Shown: positions 7,100 to 14,500, counted from the first letter of the stretch. The stretch is DNA of 16,636 nucleotides from Blastocatellia bacterium (GCA_003487805.1 DNNE01000082.1:37921-54556); one strand, 5' to 3'. A program made the numbers and translations. Notes: generated from the sequence alone by a model not told the origin.

Positions 7100-8797
7100 A
7101 TGAGAATTATCGTTCTTACTTTTCTCCTGGCCAGTTTGTTTACCGCCGTTGCCTTGCCTGCTTCAAGCATCAACGCACCTGCGAAATACGACCTAATCAT
7201 CCGCAATGGCCGCGTGGTCGACGGCACGGGCCGGCCGGCCTTCCGTAACGACGTGGCGATCGATGGCGATCGTATTGTTGAGATGGGTGATCTGCGAAAT
7301 GTGCCGGCGAAGCGAATCATAGATGCACGCGGGCAAATCGTCGCGCCCGGTTTCATCGACATGCTGGGCCAATCAGAGCAATACGTTTTGATCGATCCGC
7401 GCGCGATGAGCAAAGTGATGATGGGCGTCACGACTGAGATTACTGGCGAAGGTGAATCCATTGCGCCGGTCAACGATCGAATTCTCAAAGAGCAGGAAGA
7501 CTTCAATCGACGCTTCAATCTAACGGTTGATTGGCGGACGCTCGGCGAGTACTTCAAACGCCTGGACAAACAGGGAGCGGGAGTAAACATCGGGACCTTT
7601 GTCGGCGCAACGCAGGTGCGTGAATACGTGATCGGATACGACGATCGCCCGCCCACTGCGGCTGAACTCGAGCAAATGAAGAAGCTTGTCGCCGATGCAA
7701 TGATCGCCGGTGCTATGGGTGTTTCGACCTCGCTGCAATATGTGCCGGCGCGCTTTGCGAAGACTGATGAGATCGTCGAGTTGGCCAAAGTCGCGCATCA
7801 ATACGGCGGCATTTACATCACGCATCAACGCAGCGAGGCGAACGCCATCGACGATTCGATGAAAGAAGTATTCGAGATTGCCCGCCGGGCTCACATTCCC
7901 GCCGAAATCTGGCATTTCAAAACTGCTTATAAGAAAAACTGGGGCCGCATGCCTGAGATGCTCGGCCGCATTGCCGCCGCGCGACGACAAGGATTGAAGA
8001 TTACGGCGGACGTTTATCCATACGTAGCGGGAAGCACTTCGCTCAGCGCTTGCCTGCCGCCGTGGGCGCTGGAAGGCGGGACGGATCGAATGGTCGCGCG
8101 CCTGAAAGACACGGCCACCCGTGAACGGCTAAAAAAGGAAATAACAACGGACTCGAAGGATTGGGAGAACATCTATCTCGGCAGCGGCGGGCCAGGCGGA
8201 ATCCTGATTGGGTCAGTAGTTAATCGCGAGCTTGAAAGTTGGCAAGGTAAGCGGCTCTCTGAAATTGCATCTGCGCAAAAGAAAGATCCCTTGGATGCTC
8301 TCTTCGATTTCATCATCGCGGATCACGGACAGACGGGCGCGATCTTTTTCATGATGCAGGAGAGCGATATGCAAGCCGCACTGAAGTCTCCTTTCGTCAG
8401 CATCTGCACTGACAGCGGCGCGCGCGCAACGGATGGACCACTTGCCGGATCGAAATCGCATCCGCGCGGCTGGGGCAGCTATCCGAGAATTCTCGGCAAG
8501 TACGTGCGTGATGAACATTTGCTGCCGCTCGAGCTGGCGATTCGCAAGATGACTGGCCTGCCGGCAGAGAATGTTGGATTGAAACAGAGAGGATTAATTC
8601 GCGAGGGTTACTTTGCGGACATCACGATCTTCGATCCAAATACCGTCATCGATCGCGCCACGTTCGAAGAACCGAATCAATATCCGGTGGGAATCAACTA
8701 TGTGATCGTGAATGGACAGATCGAAGTTGATAACAGCAAGCGAACTGCGGCGCTTGGTGGAAGAGTACTGCGCGGGCCGGGATATAAGTGGTGGTGA
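7100..8797 (+). CDS. Exported N-acyl-D-amino-acid deacylase homologue (amidohydrolase)
   Basis: A 565-residue member of the D-aminoacylase branch of the amidohydrolase superfamily, whose characterised members hydrolyse N-acyl-D-amino acids. A signal peptide (about residues 1-25, hydrophobic LTFLLASLFTAVALPA) implies export. Start: ATG with GAGGTG about 8 bases upstream. Seen: YDLIIRNGRVVDGTG (30-44), GFID (84-87), GVTTEITGEG (109-118), THQRSE (241-246), IWHFK (270-274), ADVYPY (303-308), CTDSGA (436-441) and HPRGWGSYPRIL (454-465). Notably, the metal-binding HxH that usually follows GFID is absent (residues 87-94 read DMLGQSEQ), and the cysteine ligand expected in the GNCG-like motif appears to be Glu (GEGES, 116-120). 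The two later histidines and the aspartate remain. The metal site and perhaps the reaction therefore differ from true D-aminoacylase. It is divergent from murE; a shared role in peptidoglycan D-amino-acid turnover is only a guess. Confidence 0.85.
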   Translation: MRIIVLTFLLASLFTAVALPASSINAPAKYDLIIRNGRVVDGTGRPAFRNDVAIDGDRIVEMGDLRNVPAKRIIDARGQIVAPGFIDMLGQSEQYVLIDPRAMSKVMMGVTTEITGEGESIAPVNDRILKEQEDFNRRFNLTVDWRTLGEYFKRLDKQGAGVNIGTFVGATQVREYVIGYDDRPPTAAELEQMKKLVADAMIAGAMGVSTSLQYVPARFAKTDEIVELAKVAHQYGGIYITHQRSEANAIDDSMKEVFEIARRAHIPAEIWHFKTAYKKNWGRMPEMLGRIAAARRQGLKITADVYPYVAGSTSLSACLPPWALEGGTDRMVARLKDTATRERLKKEITTDSKDWENIYLGSGGPGGILIGSVVNRELESWQGKRLSEIASAQKKDPLDALFDFIIADHGQTGAIFFMMQESDMQAALKSPFVSICTDSGARATDGPLAGSKSHPRGWGSYPRILGKYVRDEHLLPLELAIRKMTGLPAENVGLKQRGLIREGYFADITIFDPNTVIDRATFEEPNQYPVGINYVIVNGQIEVDNSKRTAALGGRVLRGPGYKWW

Positions 8798-8856
8798 TTC
8801 TAGCGCGCGGCGCCCTTACGGGGGCCCACCGTTTCGCGTTGCTAAGGAATGCTCGT

Positions 8857-9007
8857 GCGGCTTTGCCGCAGCACACTGCGGTAAGGCTTTGCCTTACCGG
8901 TCGGGCTGTAACAAAAGATCTGCGGCGAGGCTCAGCCTCGCCGGAATTCTTAATCGGCAATTGACGGAAAGGCCGAGCCTTTCCGCAGTGTGCTGCGGCA
9001 AAGCCGC
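8857..9007. repeat. Composite 151-bp palindromic element
   Basis: The ends (8857-8881 and 8983-9007) are perfect 25-bp inverted copies. The match continues inward, imperfectly, to about 43 bp per arm. Each arm holds further palindromes: GCGGCTTTGCCGC, then GGTAAGGCTTTGCCTTACC on the left and GGAAAGGCCGAGCCTTTCC on the right. The centre carries GGCGAGGCTCAGCCTCGCC. It lies between two convergent genes, so it could act as a bidirectional terminator, though no T-run follows. It looks like a MITE or REP cluster. The whole 8798-9032 gap is otherwise without a credible gene. Confidence 0.75.
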
Positions 9008-9032
9008 GACGTGCGGACCGACATCTCCGCCT

Positions 9033-9338
9033 TTATAAGTTGTCGTCTGGCAGCGAATCTACGATCTTCCGAAACTGATCTTCGCTGAAGGCCTTCAGTG
9101 TCTCAGTGCTGACATTACCTTGTGAACCGAGGCTGAGCATACCCTTCGCATAAGTTTCGTCATCGGGAGCGTCGATCACGCAGACGAGATCATAGCGACC
9201 CATCGTCGAATAGGTTTCCTTGATTTCCATCCCTGCCTTCTTGAAGGCCTGCCGGCCGGCATCGAGCCGCCCCGGACTACCCTTGATCGCAGAAATACCT
9301 TTTTCCGTCCACTTCAGTAATGCAATGTAAGTTGGCAT
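9033..9338 (-). CDS. GYD-domain protein
   Basis: A small soluble protein of 101 residues of the GYD family (PF08734), predicted to form a ferredoxin-like alpha/beta fold; the family's function is unknown. The signature region GRYDLVCVIDAPDDETYAKG is at about residues 47-66, and the N-terminal strand MPTYIALLKWTEKG is typical. Start: ATG at 9338, with AAAAGGAG ending about 6 bases upstream, a strong ribosome-binding site. It is the last gene of the minus-strand run 13148-9033, 54 bases after the NagX-like gene and separated from it by a hairpin. Length equals the family's usual size of about 95-105 residues. Confidence 0.88.
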   Translation of the reverse strand: MPTYIALLKWTEKGISAIKGSPGRLDAGRQAFKKAGMEIKETYSTMGRYDLVCVIDAPDDETYAKGMLSLGSQGNVSTETLKAFSEDQFRKIVDSLPDDNL

Positions 9339-9363
9339 TTTCTTCTCCTTTTCTTATTAGGTG

Positions 9364-9390
9364 TCAGAAGCAAGACCGTCGGGCTTCTGA
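9364..9390 (-). terminator. Hairpin between nagX-like gene and GYD gene
   Basis: TCAGAAGC (9364-9371) and GCTTCTGA (9383-9390) form a perfect 8-bp stem with an 11-base loop, starting just after the nagX-like stop codon. No U-tract follows, so it may be a processing or attenuation site rather than a strong terminator. Confidence 0.4.
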
Positions 9391-9392
9391 TA

Positions 9393-10544
9393 CTAGATCT
9401 TAATGATAATGTTCTTCCGGTACAGCAACCACATGAAAAAAAGCCACAACAGAATAAACGAGATCGCGAACCCGAGCGAAGCATTGTTGGGCGCAAGCCA
9501 CGATGCGAACGCGTGGTTATAAATCCAGCTTTGTAGCGCCAGCGGCGAGCCGTCCGGCTTCGTCACATGGATCAATGTTTCGAAGCTGCCCATAAAGCCG
9601 CTGGTCATTCCCATTAGGCGCGCCATTACTCCGGTGCCTACAAATAAGACAATTGCGTTGACACCAAAGATCACAAATGGCTTTGTCCACGCTTTATAGC
9701 CCTTGATATCAATCAGCCAATAACACAACGCCAGAAATTGGAGCGCGAGCCCTGCGGTAAAGAAGACATACGAACTCGTCCACAGTGACTTGTTGATTGG
9801 AAACCAGGGATTCCAACACCAGCCGATGATCATGCAGATGATCCCGGCGATGAACATGTAGGCGACTTTCTCGATCGGCGTTTTGTCTTTCGCTCGAATC
9901 AGGTTGCCGGTCAGAATTCCGAACAGCGTCGTGGCCAGCGCGCCCATGGTGCTGAGGATTCCTTCCGGATCGTAAACAATTCCCTGCTTCCAGATGTGCG
10001 GACCAAAAACTTTGCGATCGATAATTGAGGCCAGACTTCCTTCTTTGCTCAAGTCGCCAACGTAATAGCCGTTCCAGTGAACATGCTTCATCAAAATGAA
10101 GTAAACGATCAACAGGACGACCGAAATGATCGCGATCGTGCGCGGCCGGCTGGTTAGATAAATGACAGAAGCAAAGAAGTAACAAACGGCGATGCGTTGC
10201 AGCACGCCGGGAATTCTGATCGTTGCCAGATGAAAATAAGGAAAGCCGGCCAGAAATTCACCGAGCAGGAAGATAATCGCCGAACGATAGAGAACTTTGA
10301 TGAATAGCGCGCGACGCGCATCGCCGCGTTCAATTCTTTTTCCAAACGCAAGCGGAATCGCCACGCCGACGATGAACAGAAAAAACGGGAAGATCAGATC
10401 GGTCGGCGTCCAGCCGTCCCACTCAGCGTGTTCGAGCGGCCAATAAATATGCGACCAGGTTCCAGGATTGTTGACGAGCACCATCCCGGCGATCGTGATG
10501 CCGCGAAAGACATCGAGTGAAACGAGGCGATTATTTTGGGCCAT
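9393..10544 (-). CDS. nagX: NagX-like heparan-alpha-glucosaminide N-acetyltransferase family membrane protein
   Basis: An inner-membrane protein of 383 residues with about 10-11 hydrophobic segments, in the DUF5009/DUF1624 family that includes human HGSNAT, a transmembrane acetyl-CoA:glucosaminide acetyltransferase, and bacterial NagX, found in N-acetylglucosamine utilisation clusters. Seen: SLDVFRGITIAGMVLVNNPG at residues 9-28, then HAEWDGWTPTDLIFPFFLF from about 39; His39 aligns with the catalytic His of HGSNAT (the family's HASWNGLTVADL region). A segment near TM4-5 reads RIPGVLQRIAVCYF. The start is taken at ATG 10544 because the conserved domain begins directly after it; an upstream start at 10592 would translate repeat sequence (NLWNLRNL). 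It follows GH20 and GxxExxY genes on the same strand and overlaps the end of the latter by 14 bases. The catalytic activity in bacteria is inferred, not shown. Confidence 0.88.
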   Translation of the reverse strand: MAQNNRLVSLDVFRGITIAGMVLVNNPGTWSHIYWPLEHAEWDGWTPTDLIFPFFLFIVGVAIPLAFGKRIERGDARRALFIKVLYRSAIIFLLGEFLAGFPYFHLATIRIPGVLQRIAVCYFFASVIYLTSRPRTIAIISVVLLIVYFILMKHVHWNGYYVGDLSKEGSLASIIDRKVFGPHIWKQGIVYDPEGILSTMGALATTLFGILTGNLIRAKDKTPIEKVAYMFIAGIICMIIGWCWNPWFPINKSLWTSSYVFFTAGLALQFLALCYWLIDIKGYKAWTKPFVIFGVNAIVLFVGTGVMARLMGMTSGFMGSFETLIHVTKPDGSPLALQSWIYNHAFASWLAPNNASLGFAISFILLWLFFMWLLYRKNIIIKI

Positions 10545-10965
10545 AAGAATAGTCCGCAGATTTCGCAGATTCCACAGATTTAGAAAGAACAAAACGGCGT
10601 TGTTGTAGGCTACGAGCCCCGAAGTTCAATAGTAAGCCAATCTCGTAACCGGTCGCCTTAAGATAGTTAATGACCTGTGCTTCTTCCGTCCCACTCATGT
10701 GCGCGAGAGCCTTTAGTTCGATGATGACAGATTCAAAACAAATGAAGTCCACACAATAAGCCGTTGCGAGGAGTGCTTCTTTGTAATGGATCGGAAGATG
10801 GACCTCTCTTCTGAACGGTATGTTTCGTTTCGAGAGCTCGATCGCTAAAGCCTCTTGATACACCGCTTCGAGAAAGCCACAGCCAAGCTGCTTGTGAACT
10901 TCCATCGCCGCACCAATGATCGCATACGTTCGCGTATCATTGTCGGTTGGGGACTTCATCAACAT
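10531..10965 (-). CDS. GxxExxY protein (PD-(D/E)XK-like, PF13366)
   Basis: A small protein of about 144 residues. The name-giving motif is GCGFLEAVY, with G, E and Y at about residues 30, 33 and 36, preceded by AIIGAAMEVHKQL. A nuclease-like signature follows: Asp73 in CVDFI and IELKA with Glu83 and Lys85, then the usual QVINYLKATG and GLLLNFG blocks. The family is assigned to the PD-(D/E)XK fold and its function is unknown. ATG 10965 or 10959 is likely (purine-rich AAGGGGGG and GAGAG upstream); a GTG at 10977 is also open. The C-terminal tail KSVESAKSADYSYGPK is encoded by the flanking inverted repeat, whose 9-base period gives the KSV-ESA-KSA pattern, and it ends 14 bases inside the nagX-like gene. 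Flanked by inverted repeats, it looks like the cargo of a small mobile unit. Confidence 0.85.
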   Translation of the reverse strand: MLMKSPTDNDTRTYAIIGAAMEVHKQLGCGFLEAVYQEALAIELSKRNIPFRREVHLPIHYKEALLATAYCVDFICFESVIIELKALAHMSGTEEAQVINYLKATGYEIGLLLNFGARSLQQRRFVLSKSVESAKSADYSYGPK

Positions 10966-11033
10966 GCGCTCTCTCACCCCCCCTTCTTCGCCTTTTTATC
11001 CGTGTAATCTGTGTAATCTGCGGATGATTCTTA
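10544..11033. mobile_element. GxxExxY cassette bounded by 36-bp terminal inverted repeats
   Basis: Left arm 10544-10579 and right arm 10998-11033 are inverted copies matching at 30 of 36 positions. Both begin, from outside, TAAGAAT and continue with CCGCAGATT followed by CAGATT. The arms contain 9-base periodic units (GCAGATTNC type). The right arm supplies the TAA stop of the hexosaminidase gene (11031-11033), and the left arm supplies the first base of the nagX-like ATG (10544). Nothing but this unit lies between the two genes. Mobility is inference: no transposase is present other than possibly the GxxExxY protein itself. Confidence 0.55.
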
Positions 11034-13148
11034 TTGTCGCGCCGGCGTGGGCGCAACAACCGGCCGCGTCCCCAATCCAAACTCGTCCGGATTCGGCAAC
11101 GTCGAAGTCGCTTCATACTTCCGCAGCGCTTCATCCATCGCGCGACTCTTCGTCAGCCACATTGAGATCATTTGATCGTAGCGAGACAAGATGCTGTCGA
11201 GCCAATAGGGCCGGTTCTCTGCGAGCCACTGTTTCCGATAACCCTCTTTCAGGATGGAAAGCTCTTCGGCCATCTCGCGCAGGTTGTTGTAGATCGCGCC
11301 GGTGTAGGAACGCAGCTTTCTTGCTTTGGTGCGATCGCCAAGATTGAGATAGGCGTCCCAATATTGATCGCTGAATTTTTGCATCACCTCGTATCGACGA
11401 CCGAGATGATCAAACCGTCGCGCCGCAAACTTCAAAGAGTCCAAACTGTCTCGATTCCGGCGCGCGCGATTAGCGTTTCGTATCAGAAGCTCCTGCGCGT
11501 TCTCAACGGTCATGCGCATCTGCTTGATCTTATCGGCGTTCGTGCGCGCCTGATTCTGAAACTGGGTCGTGAACGGATCGCGCCAGAATAAATCATCAGT
11601 AGTTGCGCCGGCGCTGATTGTTTGGCCGACACTTCCCAACATCGCGGTCGCTGACAGCAATTCATTTCCCTCCGCACGATAGAAGGACCACGCGAAATTT
11701 TTGTCGAACTCGGTACGATCCAGCGCGCCTTCCTGCCATGATGCGGCCCCACCCAAACTGATCGGATACCAGGCCATTTCGAACAACGATTCGCCGTCGT
11801 CGTCCCAGGTCGTGTTCATCATTCCGATCGCGCCGGCTTTCTGTCCGTCGCGCACGAAGTTGATGATGTTCCTGGCGGCCGCTTCATTGTTGGGAAAAAT
11901 CTGGTTCCACGTTTGCGCGCCCGGACAAACGAATTCCTGAAGACCGGCGTCCTGAAAAGGCTTGATCGAAGACCAGAAATCATCGCGAGCGCCATACTGC
12001 CAATTCATCACGATCATGTCTTTGGGAATGTTGCCGATCAGATCGGGGTGATGCAGCGCGATGTCTCCCCAAAACATCAGCTTGCGATTGTATGGCTTCA
12101 ATAGATCGCGAACACGATTGAGATGTTCAAAGTAAACCGCGCCGACGCCTTTCGCCTGGGCTTCGGTCTTGCTTTGCCCCTCGCCGAGCTCGAATGTTTC
12201 ATCTTCGCCGATGTGAAAAAACTGGCCCGGGAATAATTCGTTCAGCTCTTTGTACCAATCTTCGATCAGCTTGTAGCTTGCCTGTTGCTGCGGCGATAGC
12301 ACATCGCCATAAGGCGTCTCTCCCAGTTCGGCATATTTCTCCAGGCGCAAGGCCTTATGAAGATGGCCGAAGGTCTGTTGTTCCGGAACCAGCTCGACAT
12401 GATAGTTGCGGGCATAAGCGACGAGTTCCTTGATTTCGGCAGGCGTCAGCGAGCCGCCTTCGGGTCCAATCAACGGATGCGACTGACTGCTGAACGTGTG
12501 CTCCATATAAAAGGAGTGCATGTTCATTTTGAAGAAGGCTTCGGTGCGAATTTGGCGCTTGATGTAATCGAGGGTCGGTACCGGGCCGCGGCTAATGTCA
12601 TCCGACACCGCGCGCCAACGCATGGTGGGCCAATCGACAATCTTCAACGCCGGAACGAGTGCATTTGCGCCATCGCCACGAACCAGTTGCTTGAGTGTCT
12701 GCAAACCATAGAACGTTCCTGCATTTGTGTTTCCGGCCACGATCACGTGATCGGCGTTGGCGACGATCATGTATCCTTCTTCGTTCAAGGTCGCCGGCGG
12801 TTCCGCACCGGCGCGTTTCAAAGCCTGCGCGATCGGCAACAGATCGATCCGCCCAATTAAAATGTCTCGGCGCGCCTGCCCTCGGCTGAGCGAGAGCGAA
12901 ACCCCGGCCGTCGCTTTCAGGTCATCGATAAGGTCCTGCGCCGCGAACTGATCTTCCGCCGACTTGTTGTCGGCGAGAACCAAGCGCGCATCACGGATAG
13001 AAAAAGATCCTTCGCCCAGGGTCAATTGTTTTGGCGCGGGAATAATTTGCGCACCAGGTGATTGCGCATTCGCGGCGCCGCACACTAGCGCGCACGCGCA
13101 AACAATCATCAATCGGAAGGATTTGCTTCGTGTTAAAGTTATGTTCAT
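11031..13148 (-). CDS. Exported GH20 beta-N-acetylhexosaminidase
   Basis: A secreted or periplasmic glycoside hydrolase of about 705 residues that removes terminal beta-linked GlcNAc or GalNAc from chitin-, glycan- or peptidoglycan-derived oligosaccharides. From ATG 13148 there is a signal peptide (about 1-29, hydrophobic LMIVCACALVCGAANA, cleaved near AQS). A GH20b-like N-domain follows (IIPAPKQLTLGEG, then YMIVANADHVIVAGNTNAGTFYG near 126-147), and then the TIM-barrel catalytic domain: MRWRAVSDDISRG near 176-188 and the catalytic pair in FFHIGEDETFELG (Asp316-Glu317), the substrate-assisted pair of GH20. The C-terminal 200 residues are helical and charged, longer than a minimal GH20. A longer reading from 13259 would precede the signal peptide with non-conserved sequence, so I reject it. 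It is the first gene of the minus-strand cluster with nagX and lies opposite the SIS gene. Confidence 0.9.
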   Translation of the reverse strand: MNITLTRSKSFRLMIVCACALVCGAANAQSPGAQIIPAPKQLTLGEGSFSIRDARLVLADNKSAEDQFAAQDLIDDLKATAGVSLSLSRGQARRDILIGRIDLLPIAQALKRAGAEPPATLNEEGYMIVANADHVIVAGNTNAGTFYGLQTLKQLVRGDGANALVPALKIVDWPTMRWRAVSDDISRGPVPTLDYIKRQIRTEAFFKMNMHSFYMEHTFSSQSHPLIGPEGGSLTPAEIKELVAYARNYHVELVPEQQTFGHLHKALRLEKYAELGETPYGDVLSPQQQASYKLIEDWYKELNELFPGQFFHIGEDETFELGEGQSKTEAQAKGVGAVYFEHLNRVRDLLKPYNRKLMFWGDIALHHPDLIGNIPKDMIVMNWQYGARDDFWSSIKPFQDAGLQEFVCPGAQTWNQIFPNNEAAARNIINFVRDGQKAGAIGMMNTTWDDDGESLFEMAWYPISLGGAASWQEGALDRTEFDKNFAWSFYRAEGNELLSATAMLGSVGQTISAGATTDDLFWRDPFTTQFQNQARTNADKIKQMRMTVENAQELLIRNANRARRNRDSLDSLKFAARRFDHLGRRYEVMQKFSDQYWDAYLNLGDRTKARKLRSYTGAIYNNLREMAEELSILKEGYRKQWLAENRPYWLDSILSRYDQMISMWLTKSRAMDEALRKYEATSTLPNPDEFGLGTRPVVAPTPARQ

Positions 13149-13197
13149 TTGCTCGAATGGGCTTATGACATCTATAAGTTTTGATTGATCAAGTTCT

Positions 13198-13221
13198 GGT
13201 AAAGACGCGAGACTATTTACC
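13198..13221. promoter_or_regulatory. Candidate operator upstream of the hexosaminidase gene
   Basis: GGTAAA and TTTACC form a perfect 6-bp inverted repeat with 12 bases between, about 50 bases before the hexosaminidase ATG. Symmetry only; no regulator is visible. Confidence 0.25.
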
Positions 13222-13224
13222 TGA

Positions 13225-13239
13225 TATTCATGGTGAATA
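13225..13239. promoter_or_regulatory. Candidate operator palindrome TATTCA-TGG-TGAATA
   Basis: A perfect 6-3-6 palindrome in the divergent hexosaminidase/SIS intergenic region, next to the 13198-13221 repeat. It could bind a dimeric regulator. Low support. Confidence 0.25.
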
Positions 13240-13276
13240 CAATGAGTGAAGGCCGACACTGTTTTAATTTGAGATT

Positions 13277-13374
13277 CTCTGCGCCACCTCTGCGTTCTCT
13301 GTGTCTCGGCGGTGAGCGTTTTCAGGATAAATATTCACCGCAGAGTCGCAGAGGGCCGCAGAGATTACGCAGAG
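13277..13374. repeat. Inverted repeat of CTCTGCG units
   Basis: Left arm 13277-13315 (repeated CTCTGCG/CTCTGTG units ending CGGTGA) and right arm 13335-13374 (TCACCGCAGAG followed by CGCAGAG units) pair over about 40 bp with several mismatches and one indel. The loop is 19 bases. This CGCAGAG-type hairpin resembles a dispersed repeat family. It occupies most of the gene-free part of the 13149-13465 divergent intergenic region; the rest holds two small palindromes at 13198-13239. Confidence 0.65.
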
Positions 13375-13465
13375 AAAACGAAATTAGGACACCACTTGTA
13401 AGGTGAATCGTTTAGCGCTCCCACTTGAACGGGCGGATCGGTCTAATGATCCAGGATCAAATCCA

Positions 13466-14500
13466 ATGTCTTTAATGCTTCAGGAAATCGGCGAACAGCC
13501 GGACGCGCTGGAAAAGACGATCGCCGAAGAACGCGAGAAGATCCGCCGAGTTGCAGACTCGGTGATCAAGAAAGATGTCGATCTAATCGTACTGGTCGCG
13601 CGGGGCAGTTCGGATAACGCCGCACTCTTCGGTCGCTATTTGCTCGAGATTACTACCGGCATTCCGGTTTCGCTTTCCGCCCCGTCGGTTCACACGCTTT
13701 ACAATGCGAAGTTAAATCTGCGACGCGCGTTAGTGATCGGCGTGTCGCAATCAGGCGAAGGCGAAGACATCAACCGCGTCCTCGAAAACGCGCGCGCGTG
13801 CGGAGCATTTACGATCGGAATTACCAACGAGCCGGAGTCATCAATGGTCAAGCTCGTTGACGAAACACTCTTGATGCGCGGCGGGCACGAGCGTTCGGTG
13901 GCGGCGACGAAAACTTTCACCGGCCAGATGATGTTGTTCTACATGCTCGCTGCGGCGCTCTCGCAGGATCGCAACTCGATCGACTACGAGAGGATCCCTG
14001 AGTTCACGGCGCGCGCGCTCGAACAGAAGCCGGCGATCGTCGAACTCGTGCAGCGCTACGTCTTCATGGAGAACTGTGTCGTGGTTGGCCGCGGACTTGC
14101 CTACGCGAACGCCTACGAGTTCGCGCTGAAATTAATGGAAACCTGTTACGTCGTCGCCGAACGTTTTTCCTCGGCAGACTTTTTACATGGGCCAGTCGCA
14201 ATGATCGAACGTCACTTTCCAGTATTCCTCTTTGCTCCTCCGGGCGTGATGTTGTCAGGAACGAAGGACTTGATTGGACGCCTGAGCGAACTGAAAGCCG
14301 ACACGCTCGCAATCACCTCCGATCTTGACGCCGCCTCGATCTGTTCACGTTCAATCATCATGCCGCGCGAGATCGATGAATTCCTCGCGCCCATTCCCTA
14401 CATCATTCCGGCGCAACTCTTTGCCGGATTGCTGGCTGAAGCAAAAGGATTGGATCCTGATCAGCCGCGGTCGCTTTCGAAGGTTACAAGAACACTGTGA
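13466..14500 (+). CDS. Double-SIS sugar-phosphate isomerase/deaminase (NagB-II/AgaS-like)
   Basis: A cytoplasmic protein of 344 residues with two SIS domains, equivalent to the isomerase half of GlmS without the glutaminase domain. Such stand-alone proteins include NagB-II, which deaminates glucosamine-6-phosphate, and related frlB/agaS types. Seen: VARGSSDNAALFGRYL near 44-59, SQSGEGEDI (94-102), ERSVAATKTFTGQM near 142-155 in the first domain; ALKLMET (220-226) and LHGPVAMIE near 240-248 in the second; and a C-terminal DPDQPRSLSKVTRTL with the conserved Lys of the GlmS tail. I take ATG 13466 (AGGA 9 bases upstream), since SLMLQEIGEQP is the usual N-terminus; a GTG at 13403 would add 21 residues without homology. 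Divergent from hexosaminidase and nagX, it fits amino-sugar salvage. NagB-II activity is inferred from context; glutamine-independent synthesis is the alternative. Confidence 0.85.
   Translation: MSLMLQEIGEQPDALEKTIAEEREKIRRVADSVIKKDVDLIVLVARGSSDNAALFGRYLLEITTGIPVSLSAPSVHTLYNAKLNLRRALVIGVSQSGEGEDINRVLENARACGAFTIGITNEPESSMVKLVDETLLMRGGHERSVAATKTFTGQMMLFYMLAAALSQDRNSIDYERIPEFTARALEQKPAIVELVQRYVFMENCVVVGRGLAYANAYEFALKLMETCYVVAERFSSADFLHGPVAMIERHFPVFLFAPPGVMLSGTKDLIGRLSELKADTLAITSDLDAASICSRSIIMPREIDEFLAPIPYIIPAQLFAGLLAEAKGLDPDQPRSLSKVTRTL

Noticed and set aside
8712..9038. Plus-strand 108-codon frame covering the end of the deacylase and the palindrome
   Set aside because: Half lies in a real gene in another frame, and the rest translates palindromic repeats (GKALPYR, CCGKAA).
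10545..10592. N-terminal extension of the NagX-like protein to 10592
   Set aside because: The added residues (NLWNLRNLR) are a translation of the inverted-repeat arm. The conserved domain starts at the ATG at 10544.
10916..11347. Plus-strand 143-codon frame across the cassette right end
   Set aside because: It lies opposite the GxxExxY start and the hexosaminidase C-terminus, has no family resemblance and crosses the repeat arm.
13149..13259. N-terminal extension of the hexosaminidase to 13259
   Set aside because: The extra 37 residues lie before a clear signal peptide and cover palindromic non-coding sequence.
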